Shown here: positions 16,255-25,871 of the stretch, in pieces
Layout of the letters: every line of letters begins with the position of its first letter
Position numbering within the stretch: position 1 is the first letter of the stretch
Made by a program: the position numbers and the translations under genes
Notes under the pieces: generated by a model
Seen by the model: the letters and a program-made list of their open reading frames with translations, nothing else
Database searches by the model: none
What the model was told of the DNA's origin: nothing
DNA from: Hymenobacter psychrotolerans DSM 18569
GTDB taxonomy: Bacteria > Bacteroidota > Bacteroidia > Cytophagales > Hymenobacteraceae
Direction: 5' to 3'
NCBI RefSeq assembly: GCF_900142395.1
Contig: NZ_FRAS01000023.1
Span: 1 to 64,000 of the forward strand
DNA: 64,000 nucleotides

Positions 16255-18627
16255 TTATATGTTGGGCAGATGAGGAGCGCCTTCTTCGCCCTCCGCTACG
16301 CCCGCCGGATATACTACCGCGTCCTGTGCGCCGTGCTTATCGGCAGTATCACTGCCAGCAGCAGTTTCGCCAAGCCCGTTCGCAGTGTCGGAGTCGTCTT
16401 CGTCAGCGGCGCACACTTCGCCAGGTATTTCGGCAGTGGCATCCTTTTCTTTGGTTGCCTTGGCCGTCGCGGCATTGTTCTGCGTCTGCTGCTCCAGCAA
16501 AGCCCGCAGGCCTTCGGGCGTGGCAGCGGCCAGGCGCTCCTCATCCCGACGATAAAAGTCGCGGTGCACGTTGACGGCCGGCTCATTGGGGGCCGGCTCG
16601 CGCCGGATATAGGCTCCATCTTCCCGCATGATGTAGGAGTTCTGGTTGTCGAGCATGTTCAGCATCAGAATGCTGATGGCTTCCCGCTTGAGCTGCGGAT
16701 TTACAATCAGGAACAACGCCTCAATGCGCCGGTCGAAGGAACGAACCATCACGTCGGCGGAGCCGGCGTACACCTTCGGCTGGCCGGCCTGGTGAAAATA
16801 GAACAGGCGCGAGTGCTCCAGCAGGTCCCCCACAATGCTGCGCACCTCCACATTTTCGCTCAGGCCGGGCCGGCCGGGGCGCAGGCAGCAGATGCCCCGC
16901 ACAATCAGGCAGATAGGCACGCCCGCTTTGGAAGCCCGGTAAATCTCATCGATTACTTCCTTGTCTTCCAGTGAGTTCATCTTCATCACCACGCCGCTGG
17001 GCAGCCCCTTCTTGGCGTTGCGCACTTCCTCCCGAATCAGGTGGATGAGTTGCTGGCGCATGTCCTTGGGCGCCGTAATCAGGTACTCGTAGTCGTCGGG
17101 CTGCGAGTGGCCGGTGATGACGTTGAAGAACTCCGACACGTCGTGGCCATACACGTCGTTGGTCGTGAGCAGGCTTACGTCGGTGTAGAGCTTGCTGGTT
17201 TGCTCGTTGTAGTTGCCGGAGCCGATGTGCACGTAGCGCGTCACCTTTTCGCCTTCCTTCCGGATAACCATCAGCATCTTGGTGTGTGTCTTGTACTTGC
17301 TCACGCCATAAATGACGAAGCAGCCCGCCTTTTCCAGCCGCGCGCCTTCCCGGATGTTGCGCTCCTCATCAAAGCGGGCCTTGATTTCGAACAGCACCGA
17401 TACGTGCTTGCCGTTTTCGGCAGCTTTCAGCAGCGCGGCTGTCACGCGCGAGTCGTCGGCAAGGCGGTAGATGGTTTGCTTGATGCCCAGCACGTGCGGG
17501 TCTTCGGCCGCCATTTCCAGCAGCCGCACCATGGGCTCGATGCTGTTGTAGGGATGGTGCAGCAGCACGTCGTGGTGCTTGAGGTACTCAAACAGGTTGT
17601 CGTCGGCACCTTCGGGCAGGCTCAGGGGCGCCACCGGGGCCGGCTGCCTCGACGATTTGCCCCGGAAGTTGGGGTGCTTCAGAATCTGCAGCAGGCCTTT
17701 CAGATCAATCAGCGAGTTGATGACGAACACGTTGCCGTTGTCAATCATCCACCGTTCCTTCAGCACCGACATCAGTAGCGGCGAGGCGTTGGGCTCTACT
17801 TCCAGCCGTACCACGCGGCCCCGCTTGCGCGTTTTCAGGCCCTGCTGCAGCTCCTTAATGAAGTCAGTATCAATGTCTTCCGATTCCTCCAGCGTAAAGT
17901 CGCCGTTGCGGGTGATACGGAACAGGTTGGCCGACTCAATTTCGACGTTGCGGAACAATTTGGGCAGGTTGGCCCGCACAATTTCCTCAATCGGCACGAA
18001 CAGCACCTTTTCCTTGCGCGTCAGTTCGAAGAAGCGCGTCAGATTCTGCGGCAGCTGCACAAACGTGAGGCGCTCCTGCCCTTTCTCGGTTTCCAGGTCG
18101 CCGGTACCGGTGCGCGTCACTACGCCCAGAATCAGCATCTGGTTCATCATGAGCGGGAAGCCGTGGTACGAGTCGTACACCATCGGCGTAAGCAGCGGGA
18201 AAATGGTGTTTTTGAAGTAGCCGTCGGCTTTTTTCAGCTCCAGCTCCGTCAGTTCTTCCATCCGCAGAATGTTGAAGCCGTTCTTCTCAAACTGCGGCTT
18301 CAGCTCATTCAGGTACGTCATCGACTGGTCGTTGACGAAGCGGTGCGCAAAGTCGAGCAGCTTGCGCCGGAAGGGCAGCTCACGCAGCCCGGAGTAGTCT
18401 ACCCGCTCCTTGCCGTAGTCGAGGTAGTTGTAGAGCGAGCCGACGCGAATCATGAAGAACTCATCCAGGTTCGACGACGTGATGCTCAAAAACCGCAGCC
18501 GGTCGAACAGCGTGCGGCCCGAGTCTTTGGCCTGGTCCAGCACGCGGTAATTGAAGCGCAGCCAGCTCAGGTCGCGGCTGATGTACTTGCTTTTACGAAT
18601 GAGGTCGGCAGATTTGAAGAGTTTCAT
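16255..18627 (-). CDS. ppk1: Polyphosphate kinase 1
   Basis: From ATG 18627 the enzyme is 790 residues. The N-domain opens SKYISRDLSWLRFNYRVLDQ and continues with FLSITSSNLDEFFMIRVG. The catalytic domains carry KARFDEERNIREGARLEKAG, YKTHTKMLMV with the autophosphorylated His near residue 449, and YVHIGSGNYNEQTSKLYTD. Ppk1 transfers the ATP gamma-phosphate to polyphosphate. Most Ppk1 proteins end near residue 700. This one adds about 90 residues of acidic, Ala/Asp/Glu-rich low-complexity sequence (AADEDDSDTANG and similar), probably disordered. The start was placed at MKLFKSADLIRK because residues before it look non-conserved. With ppx/gppA 1.3 kb away it forms a polyphosphate synthesis/degradation pair. 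Confidence 0.92.
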   Translation of the reverse strand: MKLFKSADLIRKSKYISRDLSWLRFNYRVLDQAKDSGRTLFDRLRFLSITSSNLDEFFMIRVGSLYNYLDYGKERVDYSGLRELPFRRKLLDFAHRFVNDQSMTYLNELKPQFEKNGFNILRMEELTELELKKADGYFKNTIFPLLTPMVYDSYHGFPLMMNQMLILGVVTRTGTGDLETEKGQERLTFVQLPQNLTRFFELTRKEKVLFVPIEEIVRANLPKLFRNVEIESANLFRITRNGDFTLEESEDIDTDFIKELQQGLKTRKRGRVVRLEVEPNASPLLMSVLKERWMIDNGNVFVINSLIDLKGLLQILKHPNFRGKSSRQPAPVAPLSLPEGADDNLFEYLKHHDVLLHHPYNSIEPMVRLLEMAAEDPHVLGIKQTIYRLADDSRVTAALLKAAENGKHVSVLFEIKARFDEERNIREGARLEKAGCFVIYGVSKYKTHTKMLMVIRKEGEKVTRYVHIGSGNYNEQTSKLYTDVSLLTTNDVYGHDVSEFFNVITGHSQPDDYEYLITAPKDMRQQLIHLIREEVRNAKKGLPSGVVMKMNSLEDKEVIDEIYRASKAGVPICLIVRGICCLRPGRPGLSENVEVRSIVGDLLEHSRLFYFHQAGQPKVYAGSADVMVRSFDRRIEALFLIVNPQLKREAISILMLNMLDNQNSYIMREDGAYIRREPAPNEPAVNVHRDFYRRDEERLAAATPEGLRALLEQQTQNNAATAKATKEKDATAEIPGEVCAADEDDSDTANGLGETAAGSDTADKHGAQDAVVYPAGVAEGEEGAPHLPNI

Positions 18628-18744
18628 AGCAGAAATGGCGCTGATGAGGCGGGCTGGCAAGATACACGCTCACGCTGCACGTTCTGTTGTACCTCTGAAT
18701 AAATTAATACGCGTGTGCTGCGCCCGCAGTGAAGCAAAGCATAA

Positions 18745-18774
18745 TAAAAAAGCCCGCCGGAAGCGGGCCTTTTT
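18745..18774 (-). terminator. Rho-independent terminator of gyrB
   Basis: On the minus strand a GCCCGC / GCGGGC stem with a short TTCCG-type loop is followed by six Ts, a textbook terminator a few bases beyond the gyrB stop. Confidence 0.85.
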
Positions 18775-18781
18775 AGAAGTG

Positions 18782-20764
18782 TTATACGTCCAGCTTCGCG
18801 TACTTGGCGTTTTTCTCGATAAAGTCGCGGCGGGGGGCTACTTCGTCGCCCATCAGCATGGAGAAGAGGTGGTCGGCCTCAACGCCGGAATCCACGTCTA
18901 CGCGCTTCAGGGAGCGGGTATCGGGCTGCATGGTGGTGGTCCAGAGCTGCTCGGCGTTCATCTCACCCAGGCCTTTGTAGCGCTGCACGTTCACCGTTTC
19001 GGGCTTGCCGCGGCCCAGCTCCTCCTGCGCGGTCATGCGGTCCTGCTCAGTCCAGCAGTAGCGCTCCTCTTTGCCGCGCTTCACGAGGTAGAGCGGCGGC
19101 AGCGCAATGTAGATATAGCCTTTCTCGATCAGCTCCGGCATGTAGCGGAAGAAGAACGTCAGGATCAGCGTCCGGATGTGCGAGCCGTCGATGTCAGCAT
19201 CGGTCATGATGATGATCTTGTGGTAGCGCAGCTTGTCCAGGTTCAGGGAGCGGCTGCTGCTGCCATCATCTTCGTCGGTCTTCTTCTCGAAGCTCACGCC
19301 GAGGGCCGTAATCATGTTCCGGATTTCCTCGTTTTCGTAGATGCGGTGCTCCTGCGCTTTCTCTACGTTCAGGATTTTACCGCGCAGTGGCAGAATAGCC
19401 TGGAACGCACGGTTGCGGCCCTGCTTGGCTGTGCCACCGGCCGAGTCACCTTCCACCAGGTACAGCTCGCAGATAGCCGGATCAGACTCCGAGCAGTCGG
19501 CGAGTTTGCCGGGCAGCGAGTTGGAGCCCAGCACCGACTTGCGCTGCACCATTTCGCGGGCTTTTTTGGCGGCCACACGGGCTTTGGCGGCCAGAATCAC
19601 CTTCTCCACGATAACGCGGGCTTCCTTGGGGTTTTCCTCCAGGTACTGGTTGAGGATTTCACCCACCACCTGGTTCACGGCCCCGCTTACTTCGGAGTTG
19701 CCCAGCTTGCCCTTGGTCTGGCCCTCAAACTTGGGCTCGGCCACCTTCACCGAAATAACGGCCGTCAGGCCTTCGCGGAAGTCGTCGCCCTGAATTTCCA
19801 CTTTGGCTTTGGCCACTTCACCCGATTTCTCGGCGTAGCCCTTCAGCACCCGCGTGATGGCCGAGCGGAAGCCCGCTACGTGCGTGCCGCCTTCGTGGGT
19901 GTTGATGTTGTTGACGTAGGAGAAGATGTGCTCCTGGTACGAATCGTTGTACTGGAAGGCCACTTCCACCGGAATACCGCGCTCCGTAGCCACGTACACG
20001 GGCTTGGTCATGAGCACGGTGCGGCTGCTGTCGAGGTACTGCACGTACTCGGCCACGCCGCCTTCCGAGTAAAACTCGGTGCGCTGAGGCTCGCCCTCCG
20101 TACCGACCGCCGCGTCGCGCAGGTCGGTGAGCACAATGCGGATGCCGCGGTTGAGGTAGGCCAGCTCGCGCAGACGGGTAGCAATCCGCTCGTAGGAATA
20201 CTCCAGCGTTTCGTCGAAGATGGTAGGGTCGGGCTGAAACCACACGCGGGTACCGCGCTCCGTGGTGTCGCCAATCTGGCGCACATCGTACTGCGGCACG
20301 CCAATGGTGTACTCCTGCTCGTAGATGTGGCCTTCGCGCTTCACGGTAACGTGGGTGTGCGTGCTCAGAGCATTCACACACGATACGCCTACGCCGTGCA
20401 GGCCGCCGGAGGTCTTGTAGCTGTTCTTATCGAACTTGCCGCCGGCGTGCAGCACGGTCAGGGCAATTTCGAGGGCCGATTTGCCGAACTTCTGGTTGAT
20501 GCCAACGGGGATGCCGCGGCCGTTGTCTTGTACTGAAATGGCGTTGCCGGGGTGAATGGTCACCTCGATATGGTCGCACTGGCCGGCCAGGGCTTCGTCA
20601 ATGGAGTTGTCGACAACTTCCCACACCAGATGGTGCAGGCCCTTGGCTCCAGTGTCGCCGATGTACATGGAAGGACGCTTGCGTACCGCTTCGAGCCCTT
20701 CGAGTACCTGAATGCTATCCGCGGAGTAGTCCGAGGCACCGATTATCTCTTGTGTTTCGCTCAT
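18782..20764 (-). CDS. gyrB: DNA gyrase subunit B
   Basis: A 660-residue type IIA topoisomerase ATPase subunit. The GHKL ATPase motifs are VWEVVDNSIDEALAG, VQDNGRGIPVG and TSGGLHGVGVSCVNALS. The transducer follows, and the TOPRIM domain shows YLVEGDSAGGTAKQGRNR and IIMTDADIDGSHIRTLIL. The C-terminus ends LMGDEVAPRRDFIEKNAK. It is full length for Bacteroidota GyrB, with no insertion. With GyrA it introduces negative supercoils. A GyrB rather than ParE assignment is supported by the LNVEKAQEHRIYENEEI region and the N-terminal RKRPSMYIGDTGAKGLHHLV. Confidence 0.95.
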   Translation of the reverse strand: MSETQEIIGASDYSADSIQVLEGLEAVRKRPSMYIGDTGAKGLHHLVWEVVDNSIDEALAGQCDHIEVTIHPGNAISVQDNGRGIPVGINQKFGKSALEIALTVLHAGGKFDKNSYKTSGGLHGVGVSCVNALSTHTHVTVKREGHIYEQEYTIGVPQYDVRQIGDTTERGTRVWFQPDPTIFDETLEYSYERIATRLRELAYLNRGIRIVLTDLRDAAVGTEGEPQRTEFYSEGGVAEYVQYLDSSRTVLMTKPVYVATERGIPVEVAFQYNDSYQEHIFSYVNNINTHEGGTHVAGFRSAITRVLKGYAEKSGEVAKAKVEIQGDDFREGLTAVISVKVAEPKFEGQTKGKLGNSEVSGAVNQVVGEILNQYLEENPKEARVIVEKVILAAKARVAAKKAREMVQRKSVLGSNSLPGKLADCSESDPAICELYLVEGDSAGGTAKQGRNRAFQAILPLRGKILNVEKAQEHRIYENEEIRNMITALGVSFEKKTDEDDGSSSRSLNLDKLRYHKIIIMTDADIDGSHIRTLILTFFFRYMPELIEKGYIYIALPPLYLVKRGKEERYCWTEQDRMTAQEELGRGKPETVNVQRYKGLGEMNAEQLWTTTMQPDTRSLKRVDVDSGVEADHLFSMLMGDEVAPRRDFIEKNAKYAKLDV

Positions 20765-20799
20765 GTTTCGGGCGTAGGTTTAGCTAGGATGCTATCCTA

Positions 20800-20807
20800 C
20801 AAAAGTA
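20800..20807 (-). promoter_or_regulatory. Candidate -7 promoter element of gyrB
   Basis: On the minus strand TACTTTTG matches TAnnTTTG exactly, about 36 bases before the gyrB ATG. No convincing -33 TTTG is present at the normal distance. Confidence 0.4.
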
Positions 20808-20892
20808 CCGAAAATATCCCGTTTTCGCTAGCGTCAGCCCCGAATTACCCGGTCTGGCACCCCAGAAAAATCCCGGCGGTTTTTCAGGCAAA

Positions 20893-20923
20893 AAGCCCCG
20901 TTTCGGGTTGCGAAGCGGGGCTT
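20893..20923 (-). terminator. Terminator hairpin of the first Ycf48-like gene
   Basis: AAGCCCCGTTTCG pairs with CGAAGCGGGGCTT around GGTTG, with one G-U position. On the minus strand it is followed by a T run (GGGGCTTTTTGCC). Confidence 0.75.
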
Positions 20924-20956
20924 GCAGTGACGCGGCCAGCGCCAGGCGCCGGCGGC

Positions 20957-22303
20957 CTAGCGCACCACCAGTTTTTCGCGCACCACGCCCTGCGGCGTGG
21001 GCAGTTCCAGCACGTACACGCCCGGCGCCTGGCCGCTCAGGTCCAGGCAGGCGGGGGCCAGGGCCGCGGCGTTCCAGACCTGCGTGGCTACTACCCGGCC
21101 CAGGGCATCGAGCACGGTGAAGCGGCTGGCTGATTTCAGGCCCGGCGCCCGGAGCGTAAACCGGCCATCAGAGGCCGGATTAGGATACACTTCCAGGCCC
21201 AAAGAAGCAGCCAGGGCCGTGTTGGTGCTGAGCGTGGCGCCGGTGTAGCGGAGCACGCCGTTGTTGCGGATGTCGCCGTTCGCATCCACCAGAAGGCTGC
21301 CCGACCAGCCCACCGTGGCGCTGGCAAAGCTGACCAGGGCGTGGTTGCGGGTGCTTTCGATGGCCGTCCAAGTCTGGCCGTCGTTGGTGGAGTAAGACGA
21401 GCCCGCGCCGCCTGGCTCCCCGTCAATCCCCACCGACACGTAGGTGCTGGTGCCGGGCACCGCCGCCACCGAAATGGCGTGCAGCGGCCCGCTAGGCGCA
21501 AGGGTGTTCCAGGTCAGGCCGCCATTGCTGGTGCGAGCGATGTTGCCGTCCTCATCCACTGCCACGCCGTTGCTGGCGTCGCGGAAGGCCAGGTTGACAA
21601 CGTCATTGCCCAAGCCGATAACGGACACGCTCCAGTTAGCGCCGAAGTCCGACGAGCGGAACAGGCGGCCTTTGTCCGTCACGAACCATACGCGCGTGCC
21701 CAGCACCTGCAGCGTAGGAACCGGCGCCACCAGCTGCTCGCCCGGAATGCGGCCGGGGATGCTGCCCGCAATGGTTTGCTGCCAGCTGGCGCCGCCGTTG
21801 CTGGTGGTCAGCACCTCGAAGGCGCTGGTTGAGTTAATACCCTCCCCTACCGCAATGCCGCGCGTGGCATCCGAAAACTTCACTTGCCGGGGCAGGCTGC
21901 CGTTGTTGATGAACACCCCCGAGGCGGCCGTCCAGGTTTGGCCGCCGTTGCTGGTTTTCAGCAGCTTGCCCCCGGCCGAAAACGAGCTGGAGCCTACCGA
22001 AACCCAGGCCGTGCTGGCATCAAGGCCGCACACGGACGTCACGTAATCGTCGGCCGACAAGCCGCTTACAATGAGTGAATTCCAGGTCTGGCCGCCGTCG
22101 CGGGTGTGCACCAGCCGCTTGGTATTCTCCCCCGCAGCCGTATCAAACGTGGTAGCCCAAGCGGCGGAGGCATCTACGGCGGAGAGTTGAAATACAATTT
22201 CAGCTGGTGCTGGCAGGGCTACCGGCTGATTGATCCACTGCGCCTGGGCGCTGGCCGAGAAAACAGCCAACACCCCTGCCAATACGAGCAACTTCTTTTT
22301 CAT
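20957..22303 (-). CDS. Ycf48/BNR-type propeller protein with T9SS sorting domain (paralog 1)
   Basis: A 448-residue protein with a signal peptide (MKKKLLVLAGVLAVFSASAQ). It has repeated Asp-box-like turns: VHTRDGGQTWNSL, LKTSNGGQTWTAA, TTSNGGASWQQT, SDFGANWSV, ARTSNGGLTWNTL and STNDGQTWTAI. Such S-x-D/N-x-G-x-T-W turns mark sialidase/Ycf48-like beta propellers. The C-terminal ~80 residues are a T9SS type A domain (LEVYPNPASDGRFTL, VLDALGRVVATQVW, PGVYVLELPTPQGVVREKL). It is exported to the surface, function unknown. It is the first of three tandem co-directional paralogs. Confidence 0.85.
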   Translation of the reverse strand: MKKKLLVLAGVLAVFSASAQAQWINQPVALPAPAEIVFQLSAVDASAAWATTFDTAAGENTKRLVHTRDGGQTWNSLIVSGLSADDYVTSVCGLDASTAWVSVGSSSFSAGGKLLKTSNGGQTWTAASGVFINNGSLPRQVKFSDATRGIAVGEGINSTSAFEVLTTSNGGASWQQTIAGSIPGRIPGEQLVAPVPTLQVLGTRVWFVTDKGRLFRSSDFGANWSVSVIGLGNDVVNLAFRDASNGVAVDEDGNIARTSNGGLTWNTLAPSGPLHAISVAAVPGTSTYVSVGIDGEPGGAGSSYSTNDGQTWTAIESTRNHALVSFASATVGWSGSLLVDANGDIRNNGVLRYTGATLSTNTALAASLGLEVYPNPASDGRFTLRAPGLKSASRFTVLDALGRVVATQVWNAAALAPACLDLSGQAPGVYVLELPTPQGVVREKLVVR

Positions 22304-22443
22304 GACTTGTCAGAATAAATATTAGCTGGTCTTACAAACCACTATGGCTGGCTGTTCTACTCCAGCTATACAGTCTCGCAGCAAAACGAGCCGGGCAATG
22401 CCGCAAAACTGAGGTATTTCCGGCTTGTCCATTTTGCGTCAGC

Positions 22444-23771
22444 CTAGCGCACCACTAGTTTCTGGTGGCTGGTGCCGGCCTCCGAGCGGATTTCCAGCGT
22501 GTAAACGCCGGCCTTGTACTGGCTCAGGTCGAGGGTGAAGGGTGTGGCGGTGCTGCCCTGCCAGGCGCGGCGCGTCACTTCGCGGCCCAAAGCATCAGAC
22601 ACGCGCAGCTCCACGCCAGTACGGGCTACCTTCGAGCCCACCACAAAGCGGCCATCGGTGCTGGGGTTGGGATATACGCTGAAACCGAGCTGCTCCGGCG
22701 AAGCGGCGCGGGAGCCCAGCGTAGTAGTGGTCAGGCGGTTCATGCCTAGGCCGCCAAACGTGTTGTCGTCAATAGCTCCCGACCAGATGGCGGTGGGGCT
22801 CACGGCGTCTACGCGCGTATGGCTGATGGCCGTTTCCAGCGTTACCCAGGTCTGGCCGTTGTCACGCGAATAAGAGGAGCCGGTTGAGTTGCCGGTACCA
22901 GCCACATCCAGGCCGGTGGCAATGTACTGCTGGGTACCGGGCACGTTGTCGAGACCAAAGCCAGGGAATAGCCCGGTGTAGGAAACCGTTGTCCAGGTGG
23001 CCCCGCCATCGGTTGTGCGTTTCAGCACTTTTGCACCCGAATCCAGGTTGAAGCTATTGGCCAGGCCATTTTGTGCATCCCGGAAAGCCAGCGCAAACAC
23101 GCCATCCGGCAGAGCAGCATTGGAAACGCTCCAGGTCAGGCCTTTGTCAGAGCTGCGGAAGATGCGTCCTTCAAGGGTGCCGAACCAGATAGTGTTGCCA
23201 GATACTGCAGGCTGGGCTTCGGCACCATACTCCCCACTCAGGGTAGCTGGGGTAGTGGCCGGCGTCCAGGTAGTGCCGCCATCACTGGTTGTATATACTT
23301 CAAACGGACCCCCATCCGTGAGAGGGTCTCCTTGTGCCACACCATCGTTGGCATTGAAGAAGTGGATCAAGTTAGGGTAGCTGTCGGTGGACGAGAAAGC
23401 TGTGCCCTGAGTTACCCACGACGTGCCGCCATTGGTGGTTTTCATGATCTTGCTTCCATTCCCAAGCACTGTAACCCAAGCCGTGTTACCATCTATAGCC
23501 GTCAGTGCCGTTACAATACCAGTAGCGGGCGTCACACCGGTTACCGTGCGGCGCTCCAGGTTACACCGCCATTGGTGCTACGGGCGTAGTCGCTGCCGCT
23601 GCCTTCATCCAGGTCGTAGCCGATTGTCCAGACAGTGTTGGCATCCACGCCCTTCACGAAGTAAGGCGTAGCAAAAGAATTGGGGAAGCCGATGGGCTGC
23701 GTCGCCCATTGGGCTTGTGCGGTTGCCCCTACTGATAGCAGACCGGCGAGCAGAAGTACGTGTTTGTTCAT
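22444..23771 (-). pseudogene. Ycf48/BNR-type T9SS protein (paralog 2), frameshifted
   Basis: The gene begins at ATG 23771 with a signal peptide (NKHVLLLAGLLSVGATAQAQ) and WTIGYDLDEG. It reaches STNGGVTWSAAR and then hits a TAA near 23541. The reading continues in another frame from VTPATGIVTALTAIDG to a T9SS C-terminal domain (FSVYPNPSTDGRFVV, VSDALGREVTRRAW, AGVYTLEIRSEAGTSHQKL). Adding a single base near 23550 would restore a continuous ~440-residue protein closely matching its neighbours. The downstream part has the same Asp-box turns (MKTTNGGTSWVTQ, RSSDKGLTWSVS, RTTDGGATWTTV). Either the gene is recently inactivated or the sequence has a one-base error. Confidence 0.8.
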
Positions 23772-23852
23772 GTCAAGGAAGGTGAAGTATGATTTACAGG
23801 TTTAGTACTAGAGCGCCAGTGCGCCCGAATGGTTGGCTGGGGACTAGCATTC

Positions 23853-23895
23853 ATAGAAAAAGCCTCCACTCAGGCAGAGTGGAGGCTTTTTCTAT
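23853..23895. terminator. Terminator hairpin after paralog 3
   Basis: ATAGAAAAAGCCTCCACT (23853-23870) and its exact complement (23878-23895) flank a 7-base loop, with A and T tracts on each side. It lies just beyond the stop of the third propeller gene and would work in either direction. Confidence 0.85.
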
Positions 23896-23905
23896 CAATA
23901 CTGAT

Positions 23906-25345
23906 TTATTCTACTACCAGCTTCTGCTGAGCTACACCGGCTTCGGTGCGCAGTTCCAGCGTGTAGATGCCGGCTTTCTCGTTGCTCAGGTCTACGGTGG
24001 TAGCCTTGGCAGCAATAGCCGTAGCGTTCAGCGTCTGGGCAGCTACCTGGCGGCCTACTACGTCGAACACGCGAACCGAAGCACCCGATTTCAGGCCCGA
24101 AGCCAGCTGCACCGTGAAGATGCCGTTGCTGCTGGGGTTAGGATACACCGACAGCGACTTCTGCAGCTCCGTGTTACGGTTCGACAGAACGTTGGAGCCC
24201 GTGTACTTGCCGATAGCACCACCACCGGTCGTGCTGGAGAACCCACCGGCGTAGCCTACTGAAGGCGAAGCGAAGCTAATGGCCGTGTAGGAGGTGCCGG
24301 TATCGATATCTTTCCAGGTAGCACCAAAGTCAGTGCTGATGGAAATACCAAACTCCGTGTTGGCGGTAGGAGTCGTTACGCGGCCGTCCAGACCAGCACT
24401 AACGAAGGCATTTGTGCCGCGTACACCAGATACATCGTACCGATGGAAGGGCGTGGAATAGGCCTGGGGAGCCCAGGTTGCGCCACCATCATTGGAGCGC
24501 ACCAGGTTGCCAGTGCCGTCATAGGCCAGGCCGTGCTGCGCGTCACCGGCGAAGGCAATACCCGAAACCGAGGTAGGAATGCCGGTGCTGGCAGGCGCAA
24601 CCCAAGTCAGGCCACGGTCAGTTGACTTGAACACGCGCGAAGGCGTGGTAATGGGCGGCGCGCCGGTTCCACCCTGAAACAAGGTGGTGAACCACACCGT
24701 GTTACCCACGGCATAATACTGGCTTACTACGCCGTATTCGTTGGCGTTCAGCGGCGTGTTGTTAGCAGTGCGAGGCACTCGGGTCCAGGTAGTACCGCCA
24801 TTGTTGGTGGTGTATAGCTCGAAGAAGTTCACTGAGCTGGTTGCCGTGCGGTTGGGGTCGCCCTGGCAAACGCCGTTCTGGGCGTCGAAGAAGTGTACCC
24901 AGTTGGCAAAGCCATTGGGAGAGCCAAACTGCACACCGGGAGTGGTTGCGGCGCCGGGGGTAGTCTGAGGAACCCAGGTAGCACCGCCGTCGGTGGTTTT
25001 GGCAATCAGGCCGGTTCCGTCGGAGCCGTGGTACATGGCAGCCCAGGCAGTGTTAGCATCCAGGGCATACATACCACCGGCAGTGTAGCCCGAGAGGCCT
25101 GTTGGCGAAATGATGCCGCCCTGCCACGTAGTGCCGCCATTAGAAGTACGTACGTAGGTATTCGCGTTCAAAGAAGTGCCTACAACCGTACCAGCCAGAC
25201 CCCAGGCCGTGTTGGCATCGATAGCCTGAATGGACTGGAACTGATAGTCCGGAGCTAGCGTGGAGTTCTGCGGTGTAAATGTCTGACTGTAGCCTTGCAG
25301 GCCTAGTCCGAGCAGGAAAGAAAGGCTAAGTAGCGTTTTTTTCAT
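23906..25345 (-). CDS. Ycf48/BNR-type propeller protein with T9SS sorting domain (paralog 3)
   Basis: From ATG 25345 the protein is 479 residues, with a signal peptide MKKTLLSLSFLLGLGLQGYS. The propeller turns are VRTSNGGTTWQGG, AKTTDGGATWVPQ, TNNGGTTWTRVP, KSTDRGLTWVAP, RSNDGGATWAPQ and STDFGATWKDI. The T9SS type A domain ends the protein (LSVYPNPSSNGIFTV, VFDVVGRQVAAQTL, AGIYTLELRTEAGVAQQKL). It is the longest of the three paralogs. The start was chosen at the MKK of the signal peptide rather than an upstream ATG at 25402. Confidence 0.85.
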   Translation of the reverse strand: MKKTLLSLSFLLGLGLQGYSQTFTPQNSTLAPDYQFQSIQAIDANTAWGLAGTVVGTSLNANTYVRTSNGGTTWQGGIISPTGLSGYTAGGMYALDANTAWAAMYHGSDGTGLIAKTTDGGATWVPQTTPGAATTPGVQFGSPNGFANWVHFFDAQNGVCQGDPNRTATSSVNFFELYTTNNGGTTWTRVPRTANNTPLNANEYGVVSQYYAVGNTVWFTTLFQGGTGAPPITTPSRVFKSTDRGLTWVAPASTGIPTSVSGIAFAGDAQHGLAYDGTGNLVRSNDGGATWAPQAYSTPFHRYDVSGVRGTNAFVSAGLDGRVTTPTANTEFGISISTDFGATWKDIDTGTSYTAISFASPSVGYAGGFSSTTGGGAIGKYTGSNVLSNRNTELQKSLSVYPNPSSNGIFTVQLASGLKSGASVRVFDVVGRQVAAQTLNATAIAAKATTVDLSNEKAGIYTLELRTEAGVAQQKLVVE

Positions 25346-25871
25346 GGTAAGAGGAATGTTGATTAGGGTGATTTGAGGGAAACCAGGGTTTTCGCTGGCC
25401 AATGTAACTACTTTCCTGCATTTCGAGAAAGCCTAAGGCTATTAATAGCAGAAAGCAAACCCCTGCTATTATCAGCGTTGTATAGGCTTCCAGATGGGCT
25501 GTATGCTGTGCTACGCGTAACGGCCATCTTAAGTTATAGTACTACAGCTTCATTTTCTTCAGCCTGTGTGCCAACAGGTCATCACAGTACTTGGACACTC
25601 TCCGCTGTAAATTCCTGCGTGTCGCGCAGTGAGCAGTACGGGCTGTAACCAAAGGCAGAATGGCCGGTTCTTCGGTGTGCTCACCTAAATTCGCATAATA
25701 GTTCTGAGTTTCTAAAAATGGTCCGCTAAAAAGAGCGACACAACGGTAATATCCAATTTCAGGGCATAAATTTCCACTCGTTGCTATCTAATTTTGCAGT
25801 GCAGAACACTCGTTACATCCTACCATCTAATGCATTAGCGAAATCGCACAGCTCTCAACAATTCCTAGCGA
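25346..25871. other. Intergenic region without a recognisable gene
   Basis: About 525 bases of lower-GC sequence between the divergent propeller gene and the truncated secreted-protein gene. The only notable element is TAATTTTG at 25789-25796, an exact TAnnTTTG match pointing at the downstream gene, without a clear -33 partner. No RNA gene or repeat is recognised. Confidence 0.5.

Noticed and set aside
18551..20536. A 661-codon plus-strand frame opposite gyrB
   Set aside because: It is a shadow of gyrB: His/Val/Leu/Gly-rich, without domains, and the gyrB motifs on the other strand are complete.
25346..25871. Possible small RNA or riboswitch in the gap before the truncated gene
   Set aside because: I see no stable paired structure or known motif; only a -7 promoter-like hexamer is present.
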